NCBI RefSeq assembly: GCF_008065135.1
Contig: NZ_CP042914.1
Location: forward strand, 2,294,001 to 2,358,000
DNA length: 64,000 nucleotides
DNA from: Roseimaritima ulvae
Lineage (GTDB): Bacteria > Planctomycetota > Planctomycetia > Pirellulales > Pirellulaceae
Direction: 5' to 3'
Shown one piece after another: positions 17,461 through 25,634 of this stretch. How positions within the stretch are numbered: position 1 is the first letter of the stretch; each line of letters opens with the position of its first letter. The translations under genes and the position numbers were made by a program. The notes under the pieces are model-generated. The model made no database searches. It had not been told where the DNA came from and saw only the letters and a program-made list of their open reading frames with translations.

Positions 17461-18795
17461 TTAGTCGACCTCGTAGCCGCGGCGGCTGAGCTGTTCGCGG
17501 AGGACTTTTTTGGCGTGGTATTCGCCGTGCACCAAGCGGATGTGCTGTGGCCGCGATTCGAACTGTTCGACAAATCGCAACAGGTCGGCTTGGTCGCCAT
17601 GCGCCGAATAACCACTCAACTGGTGCACCTTGGCATGGATCTGAAATTTCTTGCCGTCCAGCCGAACCCAATCACGCTGTTGTTGGATGTGGTGTCCCGG
17701 AGTGCCATGTGCCTGGTAGCCTACAAACACAACGTCGGCGGTGGGTTCTTGCAAAAACCGCTTGAGGTAATTGACCACGCGGCCCCCGGTACACATCCCG
17801 CTGCCGGCGATCACGATTGCCGGCAGTTTGTGTTCTGCCAGATAATTCAGCGTATCCATGTGCTCGGCATGGTCGCCGACGGTGGTCAAGTTGTCGAACA
17901 CCAGCGGTTGGTCATCGATCCGCAGCACGGCTTGAGCTTCTTGGCCCCAGAAGGGTTGCAGGTCTTTGTAGATTTGTGTGAACCGGGAGGCCAGCGGCGA
18001 GTCCACGATCACGTCCACCTTCTTCATTAAACTGCAGCCTTGCTGGCTTTGCATGTGTTCGAAGATGCTGTTCATTTCAAACAGTAGCGCCTGAGTTCGT
18101 CCCAGACTAAAGGCGGGGATGATGGTCACGCCCTTGTCGGCCAGGGTGTGGCAGAGGATGGCTTCCAGTTGTTTGGTGCGGTCGTCGGGAGCGTCGTGAA
18201 AGCGGTCGCCGTAGGTGCTTTCCAAGACCAGCAGATCGGCTTTGGGCGGACTGGTGACTTCGTTCAGCAGGGGAGCGTTGCGGCTGCCGATATCTCCGGA
18301 AAAGACGACCGTGGCGCCGTCGGCGGTTTGGACTTCAAAAACCGTCGATCCCAGCACATGTCCGGCGGGCCGCAGGCGAATCTGACCGCCGGCCTCGATC
18401 GCATGCCACTCGCCGTAATCTAGCGGACGCAGCAATTTGCCAACCGTCTTGAGAAACTTGTCGATCATCCGGCGGTTGCGTGTAAAGCCGATGCGAATGG
18501 CGTCTTCCATCACCAGGGGCAGCAATTTCGCCGTGGGATGACTGCAGTAAATCGGCTTGTTGAATCCCGCTGACAGCAGGTATGGGATCCGCCCACAATG
18601 GTCGATATGGACGTGGGTCAGCAGCAGCGCTTCGATGCCGGAGAGCGAAAATTTGATTTCGGGATTGGGATTGCGTTTAGCGTCATCTCCTTGAAACAAC
18701 CCGCAATCGACCAGGTAACTACTGCCGTTGTCCATCTTTAGTTGGTGGCAGGATCCGGTTACTCCCTGGTGGGCGCCGTGGTGGATCAGCTTCAT
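17461..18795 (-). CDS. MBL-fold metallo-hydrolase with beta-CASP domain (RNA-processing type)
   Basis: The start at 18795 gives 'MKLIHHGAHQGVTGSCHQLK', the usual N-terminus of this family; a longer in-frame start 51 nt upstream is less likely. The metal site is 'LLLTHVHIDHCGRIPYLL' (residues 57-74). Further motifs are 'RLRPAGHVLGSTVFEV', 'VFSGDIGSRNAPLL', 'ESTYGDR', 'IPAFSLGRTQALLF', 'IAGSGMCTGGRVVNYL', and terminal 'YSAHGDQADLLRFVEQ' with the metal-binding His. This order is that of CPSF73/RNase J-like beta-CASP nucleases of about 450 residues. It probably cuts RNA. It is transcribed divergently from the P-II gene. Confidence 0.93.
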   Translation of the reverse strand: MKLIHHGAHQGVTGSCHQLKMDNGSSYLVDCGLFQGDDAKRNPNPEIKFSLSGIEALLLTHVHIDHCGRIPYLLSAGFNKPIYCSHPTAKLLPLVMEDAIRIGFTRNRRMIDKFLKTVGKLLRPLDYGEWHAIEAGGQIRLRPAGHVLGSTVFEVQTADGATVVFSGDIGSRNAPLLNEVTSPPKADLLVLESTYGDRFHDAPDDRTKQLEAILCHTLADKGVTIIPAFSLGRTQALLFEMNSIFEHMQSQQGCSLMKKVDVIVDSPLASRFTQIYKDLQPFWGQEAQAVLRIDDQPLVFDNLTTVGDHAEHMDTLNYLAEHKLPAIVIAGSGMCTGGRVVNYLKRFLQEPTADVVFVGYQAHGTPGHHIQQQRDWVRLDGKKFQIHAKVHQLSGYSAHGDQADLLRFVEQFESRPQHIRLVHGEYHAKKVLREQLSRRGYEVD

Positions 18796-18938
18796 CGTGG
18801 GGCTCTGCGTTGCGATTCGAAGAGGAATGTTTGCAGTATACTGCACAAACCAAGGCAGCTTGCCCTGGCCGGTGGGCAGTGGCTACCATTGACGCTGAAT
18901 TTTTCCTACCTTTCGTCGCCCGTTTGAGCTGCTTTGTT

Positions 18939-19286
18939 GTGAAATTAATCATCGCCATTATCCAGCCCGAGAAGTTGGAAGCCGTCAAGCAAGCCCTTAC
19001 CGAAGTCGACGTGGTGCGGTTGACGGTCATGGATTGCCAGGGGTTTGGACGTCAAAAGGGCCAGACGGGAATCTATCGAGGCCACGAGTTCTCGTTTAAT
19101 CTGCTTCGCAAGGTGCAGTTGCAGATCGCCGTCAACGAGGACTTTGTCAGCCCGACGGTGGATGCCATCTTGGGCGCCGGCCGCAGCGGCGACCAGGGAG
19201 CCATCGGGGATGGAAAGATATTTGTCCTGCCGATGGACGATTGCATCCGCATCCGCACCGGTGAACGCGGCGAAGAAGCGATTTAG
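18939..19286 (+). CDS. P-II family nitrogen regulatory protein
   Basis: The GTG start at 18939 gives 115 residues that align end to end with GlnB/GlnK: 'VKLIIAIIQPEKLEAVKQAL', 'GFGRQKGQTGIYRGHEF', 'KVQLQIAVNEDFV' and 'GDGKIFVLPMDDCIRIRTGE'. P-II trimers sense 2-oxoglutarate and ATP/ADP and bind targets through the T-loop. The Tyr that is uridylylated in enterobacteria (Tyr51, 'RGAEY') is replaced by Phe here ('RGHEF'), and the cyanobacterial Ser49 position is His. An extra loop 'GAGRSGDQGAIGDG' precedes the B-loop. Neither amtB nor glnA lies next to it. A strong inverted repeat follows. Confidence 0.93.
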   Translation: MKLIIAIIQPEKLEAVKQALTEVDVVRLTVMDCQGFGRQKGQTGIYRGHEFSFNLLRKVQLQIAVNEDFVSPTVDAILGAGRSGDQGAIGDGKIFVLPMDDCIRIRTGERGEEAI

Positions 19287-19296
19287 ATCTTTGCAA

Positions 19297-19357
19297 GTAC
19301 GTCAGCCTTTCCAGGCTGACATTCCAGGTCTATGTCAGCCTGGAAAGGCTGACGTAC
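19297..19357. repeat. 26-bp perfect inverted repeat downstream of the P-II gene
   Basis: The arms 19297-19322 and 19332-19357 are perfectly complementary over 26 bp around a nine-base spacer. Each arm contains a smaller hairpin (GTCAGCC...GGCTGAC). It begins 11 nt after the P-II stop and probably ends transcription or protects the 3' end, although there is no T-run. A GTAGC-footed REP copy (19368-19391, stem AAGTC/GACTT) follows. Confidence 0.85.
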
Positions 19358-19438
19358 GTTGTTGCCTCCAAAGTCTGGCGACTTCGGCTACGGCGGCAGC
19401 TACAATGGGACGCTTCCCACCTTCCTGGAGATCCCTCG

Positions 19439-20923
19439 ATGTTGCTTTCTCGTTTGCTCGCCCTGCTGTTGCTGGGCGTGGCGACCATGCTTTCGCTGTC
19501 TACCGCCGTCGCTGACGACGCGCCGCCCAACGTGGTGGTGATTTTTATCGATGACATGGGCTACGGCGATATCGGGCCATTCGGCGCCGAAGGCTACACC
19601 ACGCCCAACCTGGACCAGATGGCTCGCGAAGGCCGGCGGTTTACCGATTTTGTTGTCTCCTCAGCCGTCTGTTCGGCATCACGCTCGGCGCTGTTAACTG
19701 GCTGTTACCATGTCCGCGTGGGCTTCTCCGGTGCATTGGGTCCCAACGCGAAGATTGGAATCAGCGATCAGGAAACCACGCTGGCCGAAATCTGCAAATC
19801 GCAGGGCTACGCGTCGGCTTGTTTTGGCAAGTGGCATCTGGGGCATCACCCCCGTTTTCTGCCGCCCGCGCACGGCTTTGACCAGTACTACGGAATCCCC
19901 TATTCCAACGACATGTGGCCGCTGCACCCCGAGGACGTGGCTCGCATCGCTCACAACCCCAACGCCAAAAACCGCTGGCCGCCGTTGCCGATGATTGAAG
20001 GCACGCGGGTGGTGAATGCCGACGTCCAACCGGCCGATCAAGAACAGATGACACGCGCGTTCACCGAACGGGCCACGCAGTTTATTCGTCAACATGCGGA
20101 CGAACCGTTTTTTGTTTACCTGCCGCATCCCATGGTTCACGTTCCGCTGTACGTCTCCGAGGCATTCAAGGGCAAAAGCGGTGCCGGGCTGTTCGGCGAC
20201 GCGGTGATGGAACTGGACTGGTCGGTGGGTCAGATTTTGCAAACGCTAAAAGACGTTGGCGTCGACGAAAACACGCTGGTGATCTTTACGTCCGACAACG
20301 GCCCCTGGCTCAGTTACGGCAGCCATGCCGGATCGGCCGGACCGTTTCGCGAAGGCAAAGGCACGATGTTCGAAGGCGGTTACCGCGAGCCCACGATCAT
20401 GCGTTGGCCGGGGAAGATACCGGCGGGAACAAGCTGTGATGAACTGGCCTCGACGATTGATATTTTGCCCACGGTGGCAAAGTTAATCGGCGCCGAATTG
20501 CCGTCGCACAAAATCGACGGACAAGATATTCGCCCGTTGATGTTTGGCCAGCCCGACGCGCAGTCGCCGCACGAAGCGTTCGCCTGTTACTACGGCGGCG
20601 GTCAGTTGCAGGCGGTACGCGATCGGCAGTACAAGCTGCATTTCCCCCATTCGTATCGCACCTTGGACGGCCGTCCCGGAGGAAGCGACGGCGCGCCGAC
20701 ACGCTACTCCCAAGCCAAGATCAGCCAAGTGCTGTATGACTTGAAAGCCGATCCGGGCGAGACCACCGATGTCGCGGCGCAGTATCCCGAGGTGGTGGCG
20801 CGGTTGACCGCGGCGGGCGAAGCGTTGCGAGCCGATCTGGGCGACAAGCTGCAAAAGCGGCGAGGCGCCGGCGTCCGTGCGGTGGGCAAGCTGACGCCGC
20901 AAGACAAGCGGTTGGAGTGGTAA
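19439..20923 (+). CDS. Secreted arylsulfatase-type sulfatase
   Basis: This 494-residue protein has a signal peptide ('LLALLLLGVATMLSLSTAVA'). The metal-binding pair is in 'VVVIFIDDMGYGDIG'. The formylglycine site is 'CSASRSALLTG' with Cys78 and Arg82. 'FGKWHLGHH', 'HPMVHVPLYVSEAFKGKS', 'VIFTSDNGPWLSYG' and 'EGGYREPTIMRWPG' complete the sulfatase S1 signature. It hydrolyses sulfate esters, probably of marine polysaccharides. The motif is C-x-A-x-R, not C-x-P-x-R, which points to maturation by an anaerobic-type sulfatase-maturing enzyme. No maturase gene is in the window. Confidence 0.95.
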   Translation: MLLSRLLALLLLGVATMLSLSTAVADDAPPNVVVIFIDDMGYGDIGPFGAEGYTTPNLDQMAREGRRFTDFVVSSAVCSASRSALLTGCYHVRVGFSGALGPNAKIGISDQETTLAEICKSQGYASACFGKWHLGHHPRFLPPAHGFDQYYGIPYSNDMWPLHPEDVARIAHNPNAKNRWPPLPMIEGTRVVNADVQPADQEQMTRAFTERATQFIRQHADEPFFVYLPHPMVHVPLYVSEAFKGKSGAGLFGDAVMELDWSVGQILQTLKDVGVDENTLVIFTSDNGPWLSYGSHAGSAGPFREGKGTMFEGGYREPTIMRWPGKIPAGTSCDELASTIDILPTVAKLIGAELPSHKIDGQDIRPLMFGQPDAQSPHEAFACYYGGGQLQAVRDRQYKLHFPHSYRTLDGRPGGSDGAPTRYSQAKISQVLYDLKADPGETTDVAAQYPEVVARLTAAGEALRADLGDKLQKRRGAGVRAVGKLTPQDKRLEW

Positions 20924-20929
20924 GGGGCG

Positions 20930-21152
20930 TGGTTCGCTCGGGGCGTGAAATGTTTTATTGACGAAAATCTGGCTCCCCTCTCCCCCAAGCAAGCTTCTGG
21001 AAATCGCACGCAAAGTTTGGGGAAGCTGACTGTTTATCCAAAGTCCACCCCACCACAACGAGCTTGCTTGGGGGAGAGGGGAGCAAGAATTGCTTCACGT
21101 CCTCCGCGAACCAAACGGGAAGTGGTTTTCGTTATGTTCGCGGAGCGAACAC
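20930..21152. repeat. Composite inverted-repeat element between sulfatase and unknown gene
   Basis: The 240-bp gap holds CGTGAAATGTTTTATTGACG, then CTCCCCTCTCCCCCAAGCAAG (here 20982-21002) paired with its near-reverse complement CTTGCTTGGGGGAGAGGGG (21064-21082), and ends with the hairpin GTTCGC-GGA-GCGAAC (21135-21149). Related pieces occur at 39137-39420 and 57200-57255, so this is a dispersed, modular repeat. No gene is seen in it. Confidence 0.7.
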
Positions 21153-21163
21153 CGACCTTGGAC

Positions 21164-23113
21164 TTAGGCTTTGCGGATGAAGTCGGCGGCGTAGCTGCGG
21201 ATTTCGGTGCCGTTTAAGACGTGCGCCATCCGCAACTGTTGGACTTCCACGCTGCTGAAAGAGGCCAGCGGGACATGGACGAATTGCTTCTTAAAATGCC
21301 TGGCCAGTCGTCGCCATCCGGCGCCCGGGGGCAGTGACGAAACCAAGGCTATCTGCCGACCGCGAGCGTGTAGGCAGGTCGCCGCCAGCAACCGTTCCTC
21401 CACCGAGTCGACGAAATCCAAGCGGCGGTCGGTCCAGATGTCGGGGATCACCAACGGCGGAAACAAAAACATTGCCCCGCCATAGACGCTCATCCCAATC
21501 CCCGGACCGACCATTTCTTCGCGAAAGTCGGTGGCGTAAAACGCCATCGTCGATTCGGCGTCGTGTTCGGCAAACCAAGTCGTTCGCCAGGGGTAGTCGC
21601 GGGGGTCGGCGGGGCTGTCGAACAGCATCACGCAAGCGTCCAATTTGCCGCCGCTCGGTGGCGTCACCCGCACATAAATTTGTTTGTCGTACCAATGCCG
21701 CAGAGTGTCGCGGATGTCGATCCCGTCTTTGACGCTGGTGGTGAATTTTTCGGTGCGTGCCAAGTCGTTGCCGATGATCGCCTGAGCCCGGTCAAACACG
21801 CGGGTGCGAAAGTTTTCGATCTGCACGTCTTCGGGCGGGTAGCTGCATTGCCGAAAGGGATTCCAAGAGTACTGCCAGCGCTGGGTTTCTTTGCGCGTCG
21901 GTCGCCGCTTCAGTTCCACCGTTTTCCACATCGTGGCAGGCCCCGGCAGGCGGCTGACCAACTCGCGGACTTCGCCATCGGGAAAGCGGCATTGTTCGAC
22001 GCCCAGGGCGACGGAGTTGCTGTCGGTGAGCACGTCGTAGGGATATTCGCAGGCCCGTTCGACGACGTGCAAAGCAAATTGGTCGCCCAGAACCTGTTTG
22101 GTGGCGGTCACGATCGTGTACAGGTCGGGCGTCATCCGGCGTTCGATCAGCGACAGGTTGCGGATGTACTTGATGCACTGCGACAGCAGCAGCGGTGTGA
22201 CCGGGCGGGCGCGGCGTCCAAAGTCGCGGCGGTACGAATCACGGCTGGCCAGAAACAGTTCTTTTAATCCGTCGATCGATAGGTTTTCATCGTCGCTTAA
22301 TTCCGCTCGAGCCCGTTCGTACAAGCCGGTGATAAAGGGCAATTCGCCGAACAGGAACGTCAACGTGCGGGGATCGACGTCGTAGATTTGCGGCGGTTCG
22401 ACCGCATCGCCTTCAGAGGGTGACTGGCGGGTTTCAGTGAAGGCTTGCCGGATCCAGGGCCAATGCAGCAGATTGCAAACCAGCAGAATACGTTCGAAGC
22501 GCTGTTCCAATTCTTGCAGCCGCCAAGCCATGTAGTTCAGCCGCTCGCAGGTCTGGCGGTCAGGCGGGCGGGGAATGCTGGGCAGGATGGCGGCGGCGAA
22601 GCGTTCCGGGGAGACGTGTTTGAGGGCGTAGGGGTCGGGCATGATCGCCGACTGCGGCTGGAACGGCGAGGTTTCCATATCGATGTAGGCTCGCGGGATG
22701 TGCTCCCCCAACGCCGAACGAATGGCCGTGATCACCGGCTGGCAGGGATCGATGGGCACGAAGCTGTAGGGCTCGCCTTCGCCTTCGTCCTCCTCTTCCT
22801 CTTCCGCCTGCGGGCCGTCCTGCCAGGGTGCGTCCTGTGACCACTCGGTCGGCTCCCAGGGCTGTTCGGCGGAGCGTTCGTCCAGATCAAATCGAGGCGT
22901 CGTGGGTTGGATCACGATGCTCGGTTTGGGCAATTGCAGAACCGCCTCTTCGATGCCCTCGCGGAAGGATTCCGGCAGCGGCACGGCGATGCAGTCGAAA
23001 TCATGTTCCAACATCCAGCGGCGGACGGTCAAGGCGCAGTCACCGCTGCCGTGGATTACCGGCAGCACGGCGATGCGTGGTCCAATCCGCAGCAATTCAG
23101 GGATGTCGTTCAT
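21164..23113 (-). CDS. Unknown 649-aa protein
   Basis: No family is recognised with confidence. The N-terminus 'GPRIAVLPVIHGSGDCALTVRRWMLEHDFDCIAVPLP' looks like a Rossmann-type or TraB/EreA-like opening strand with a His. An acidic low-complexity stretch lies near residues 105-118. 'VPIDPCQPVITAIRSALGEHIPRAYIDME' follows, then a mostly helical middle rich in Arg and aromatics. There is no signal peptide or membrane segment. ATG 23113 is chosen; a GTG six bases upstream would overlap the stop of the YkgJ-like gene. Gene spacing of 5 nt suggests co-transcription with that cysteine-cluster protein. Confidence 0.65.
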   Translation of the reverse strand: MNDIPELLRIGPRIAVLPVIHGSGDCALTVRRWMLEHDFDCIAVPLPESFREGIEEAVLQLPKPSIVIQPTTPRFDLDERSAEQPWEPTEWSQDAPWQDGPQAEEEEEDEGEGEPYSFVPIDPCQPVITAIRSALGEHIPRAYIDMETSPFQPQSAIMPDPYALKHVSPERFAAAILPSIPRPPDRQTCERLNYMAWRLQELEQRFERILLVCNLLHWPWIRQAFTETRQSPSEGDAVEPPQIYDVDPRTLTFLFGELPFITGLYERARAELSDDENLSIDGLKELFLASRDSYRRDFGRRARPVTPLLLSQCIKYIRNLSLIERRMTPDLYTIVTATKQVLGDQFALHVVERACEYPYDVLTDSNSVALGVEQCRFPDGEVRELVSRLPGPATMWKTVELKRRPTRKETQRWQYSWNPFRQCSYPPEDVQIENFRTRVFDRAQAIIGNDLARTEKFTTSVKDGIDIRDTLRHWYDKQIYVRVTPPSGGKLDACVMLFDSPADPRDYPWRTTWFAEHDAESTMAFYATDFREEMVGPGIGMSVYGGAMFLFPPLVIPDIWTDRRLDFVDSVEERLLAATCLHARGRQIALVSSLPPGAGWRRLARHFKKQFVHVPLASFSSVEVQQLRMAHVLNGTEIRSYAADFIRKA

Positions 23114-23118
23114 GGCCA

Positions 23119-23544
23119 CTAGACGTCTTTTTCTTTGCGACGGGCTTCGATCTGCTCCAGCGAATACAGTTTACCAACCCCGCTGCCGGGACACACGTCG
23201 CAGGTTTCTTTCCAAGCTCGTTTGCTGGTCAGGTTGCTGTTCCAAAACGGCCAGGTGCGGCATTGCACGGGTCGGGCTTCGTAGACGATGCACTTGCGGG
23301 TTTCCGGTTCCAGGAAGATGCAATCGCCGTCGGGGTATTCGATCAGGCTCTTGCCCTCGCTTTCCTCACGGACGAATTTGTCTTCGAACTCCGGGACGGG
23401 CATTTCCATCTTTTCCGCCATCGCGGCGATTTCCTCGGGCTCGACCCACACAAACCCCGGCTCGCCGCTGCAGCAATCGCCACAGCCGCTGCATTCAAAC
23501 CGCAAGCCTTCGTGATACCAGGGTTTTGCGCTTCGGCCGGCCAT
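23119..23544 (-). CDS. YkgJ-family cysteine cluster protein
   Basis: This 141-residue protein has the cluster 'FECSGCGDCCSGEPGFVWV' (Cys18, 21, 24, 25), followed by 'YPDGDCIFLEPETRKCIVYEARPVQCRTWPFW' and 'CDVCPG'. This is the pattern of the YkgJ / UPF0153 family, thought to bind zinc or an iron-sulfur cluster; the biochemical role is unclear. It sits between an aminotransferase class V gene upstream and the unknown 649-aa gene downstream, with minimal spacing, so the three may form one transcript. Confidence 0.9.
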   Translation of the reverse strand: MAGRSAKPWYHEGLRFECSGCGDCCSGEPGFVWVEPEEIAAMAEKMEMPVPEFEDKFVREESEGKSLIEYPDGDCIFLEPETRKCIVYEARPVQCRTWPFWNSNLTSKRAWKETCDVCPGSGVGKLYSLEQIEARRKEKDV

Positions 23545-23569
23545 CGTGTGCGTTTCCTATCGTCTCGGG

Positions 23570-24805
23570 CTACGAGTGAATTTCGGCTGCGATTCTTGCG
23601 ACCGCATCGAGCGCGGCGGCGACATCGTCCTCGTTGGTCAGATGCCCGGCACTAATCCGCACCGTGCCTTCGCCTTGCGTGTCCAGCGAGTGGTGAATCA
23701 GCGCCGCACAGTGCAGGCCCGTGCGGACCTGCACGCCGAACTCTGCATCTAGTATGGCACCCACATCCGACGGCGTTAAGCCAGCCACCACGAAGCTCCG
23801 CAGCGGCAGCGGGTGGCCGACGCCCAGGCAGCGCACGCCGGGAAGGTCTTCGAGGCCTTGATCCAAACGACGGCTGAGGACGCGAAGGTGCTGCGACGGA
23901 TCGGGTTGCTGCTCCAACCACCGCAGGCCGGCCAGCCAACCCGCGATCGCTGGCACGTTCAGATTGCCGGCTTCCAAACGCTGAGGGAATGCATCGGGCA
24001 TCGTCAGCAGGTCGGAGTTCCCCCCGGTGCCGCCCCACAAGCTGGGGGTCAGCCGGGGTTGGACATGCGGAGCCGCGTACAGGAATCCGGTGCCCAGCGG
24101 TCCCAGGCCGCCCTTGTGTCCGGGGGACGCCAGCAGGTCGACGTGCCACGCTTGGACGTCGATGGGGAGATAGCCGAAGGTTTGCGCGGCGTCGCACAAT
24201 AGCAAAGCCGGGTGATCGACCAGAGCTTCTCCGATTGCGGCGATGGGTTGTACCGCCGCGGTGACATTGGAAGCGTGCCCGACGGCCACCAGTTGCGTGT
24301 CGTCACGGACCGCCGCCAGCACTTGCTCGGCCCGCACGGTTCCGCTGGCATCACAGGGCACAGTCTGCAGTTCGACGCCGCCGCGATCAGCCATCGCCTG
24401 CAAGGGCCGCAGCACGCTGTTATGTTCGGCCGCAGTGGTCACCACGTGAGCGGCGACGGGGGGCGGCGTCGGCCAGATGCCCTGAATGGCCAAGTTCAGA
24501 GCGGCGGTGCCGTTGGCCGCCATGGCGATGCAACTGGCCGAAGGAGCCGAAATCAGCCGCGCGATCGCCGCCCGAGTTTGCTGGACCACGTCGGCCGAAG
24601 TGACCGCGTCGTGATAGGCGCCCCGCCCGGCCGCCGCGCCGACGGCTTGCATCTGCTGCATAACGGCTTCGTAAACGGCTGGCGGTTTCGGCCAGCTGGT
24701 CGCCGCGTTGTCGAGGTAATGGCGTGGTGTGGTGATCGTGGGTGTCCGTGGGGTTGTGATGTAAGTCGTAGCATGGGCCCCTGGCCCGTGTCCCCGTTGT
24801 AGCAT
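23570..24805 (-). CDS. Aminotransferase class V, cysteine desulfurase-like
   Basis: The N-terminal core starts 'HYLDNAATSWPKPPAVYEAV', then 'ANGTAALNLAIQGI', 'TAAEHNSVLRPL', 'LLCDAAQTFGYLPIDV' and the PLP lysine in 'ASPGHKGGLGPLGTGFLYA'. A Cys is in 'QVRTGLHCAALIHHS', the position of the sulfur-accepting Cys in this subfamily. It probably removes sulfur from cysteine or a related substrate. The only in-frame start codon is ATG 24805, which lies within a palindromic repeat (24799-24821), so the first ~16 residues are repeat-derived. MoaE and MoaD follow upstream on the same strand; sulfur supply for molybdopterin would fit but is inference. Confidence 0.88.
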   Translation of the reverse strand: MLQRGHGPGAHATTYITTPRTPTITTPRHYLDNAATSWPKPPAVYEAVMQQMQAVGAAAGRGAYHDAVTSADVVQQTRAAIARLISAPSASCIAMAANGTAALNLAIQGIWPTPPPVAAHVVTTAAEHNSVLRPLQAMADRGGVELQTVPCDASGTVRAEQVLAAVRDDTQLVAVGHASNVTAAVQPIAAIGEALVDHPALLLCDAAQTFGYLPIDVQAWHVDLLASPGHKGGLGPLGTGFLYAAPHVQPRLTPSLWGGTGGNSDLLTMPDAFPQRLEAGNLNVPAIAGWLAGLRWLEQQPDPSQHLRVLSRRLDQGLEDLPGVRCLGVGHPLPLRSFVVAGLTPSDVGAILDAEFGVQVRTGLHCAALIHHSLDTQGEGTVRISAGHLTNEDDVAAALDAVARIAAEIHS

Positions 24806-24861
24806 GGGCCCCTGGCCCGTGGCGGCGAATGGGAACTACACGGGCCGGGCGCCCATGCTAC
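24768..24861. repeat. GTAGCATGGGCC-family palindromes, three copies
   Basis: Two direct copies (24768-24790, 24799-24821) and one inverted copy (24839-24861) of a GTAGC-footed hairpin with stem ATGGGCC/GGCCCGT around CCT. Related copies lie at 28223-28282 and 37377-37398. The first two overlap the 5' end of the aminotransferase ORF and one supplies its ATG. Confidence 0.85.
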
Positions 24862-24870
24862 GGGTTGCTA

Positions 24871-25350
24871 TTACGGGTGAATCCACTCGCTGCTCCCGTC
24901 CTCAAACCGTTCTTGTTTCCAGACCGGGACGCGTGTTTTTAATTGGTCCATAATCCAGGGCATGGCCTGCATGCAGGCGTCACGGTGGGGGCTGGCCAGG
25001 GCGATCGCCACGCTGGCTTGGCCGACCGGGACGTCGCCCAGTCGGTGCACCCCCAGCAGGTGTCGCAGCGGCCATTTTTCGGCGGCTTCGGCAAGCAGCT
25101 TTTCCAGTTCCTTGACCGCCATCGGCCGAAACGCTTCGTAAGATAATTCCGTCGTTACCGCCACGGTTTCGTCGGATTGGGTGTGACGTCGGGTGCGGCC
25201 GACAAACACCAATTGAGCGCCGCAGTCCTCGTCGGCGATTTGCCCCCATAGTTCGTCCAAAGAAATCGGTTGGTCGACCAGGCGGACGGAGATCTGGGGC
25301 GTCGGCACAGGTGGCTGCGGGGCGTCTGGAGTAGGCATGCTGATCGTCAC
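24871..25350 (-). CDS. moaE: Molybdopterin synthase catalytic subunit
   Basis: This 159-residue protein matches MoaE: 'GAQLVFVGRTRRHTQSDETV', 'LSYEAFRPMAVKELEKLLAEAAEKWP', 'HRLGDVPVGQASVAIALASPHRDACMQAMPWIMDQLKTRVPVWKQERFEDGSSEWIHP'-type order is present, with the active-site Lys pair in the LKTRVPVWK block. It transfers sulfur from MoaD to precursor Z (cPMP). The GTG start at 25350 overlaps the moaD stop (GTGA); an ATG 12 nt in is an alternative. An N-terminal Pro-rich extension of about 25 residues is unusual. It is co-transcribed with moaD. Confidence 0.93.
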   Translation of the reverse strand: MTISMPTPDAPQPPVPTPQISVRLVDQPISLDELWGQIADEDCGAQLVFVGRTRRHTQSDETVAVTTELSYEAFRPMAVKELEKLLAEAAEKWPLRHLLGVHRLGDVPVGQASVAIALASPHRDACMQAMPWIMDQLKTRVPVWKQERFEDGSSEWIHP

Positions 25351-25598
25351 CCGCCGCTGACCGGTGGAATCAGCGCCAATTCAGCGCCCGGGGCCACCGT
25401 TTGCTGCGGTTCCAGATAGCTCTGGTCGGCGACCAGTCGGCAGGCCGGCAGCAAGCCCGACAATTGCGGTGCGGCGGCGGCGATGGCCGCCAGAATCTGT
25501 TCCGCCGAAGCGTCGTCAGCGACGGCGACGCTCAGCGAATCCTGACCGACGGCTTGGCGAGCACCGGCGAACAACCGGATGGTTCGTTGGGGGTGCAT
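25347..25598 (-). CDS. moaD: Molybdopterin synthase sulfur carrier subunit
   Basis: This 83-residue ubiquitin-fold protein starts 'MHPQRTIRLFAGARQAVGQD' and ends in the diagnostic Gly-Gly ('ALIPPVSGG'), which is adenylated and thiocarboxylated. The acidic 'GAELALIPPVSGG' end and the length are normal for MoaD. It overlaps moaE by four bases and follows ilvC by 36 bases, so all three may be on one transcript with ilvN. No other molybdenum cofactor genes are in the window. Confidence 0.92.
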   Translation of the reverse strand: MHPQRTIRLFAGARQAVGQDSLSVAVADDASAEQILAAIAAAAPQLSGLLPACRLVADQSYLEPQQTVAPGAELALIPPVSGG

Positions 25599-25634
25599 GG
25601 CAAGCCGTCTCCAGATCGAGGGAACAGGGGCGAC

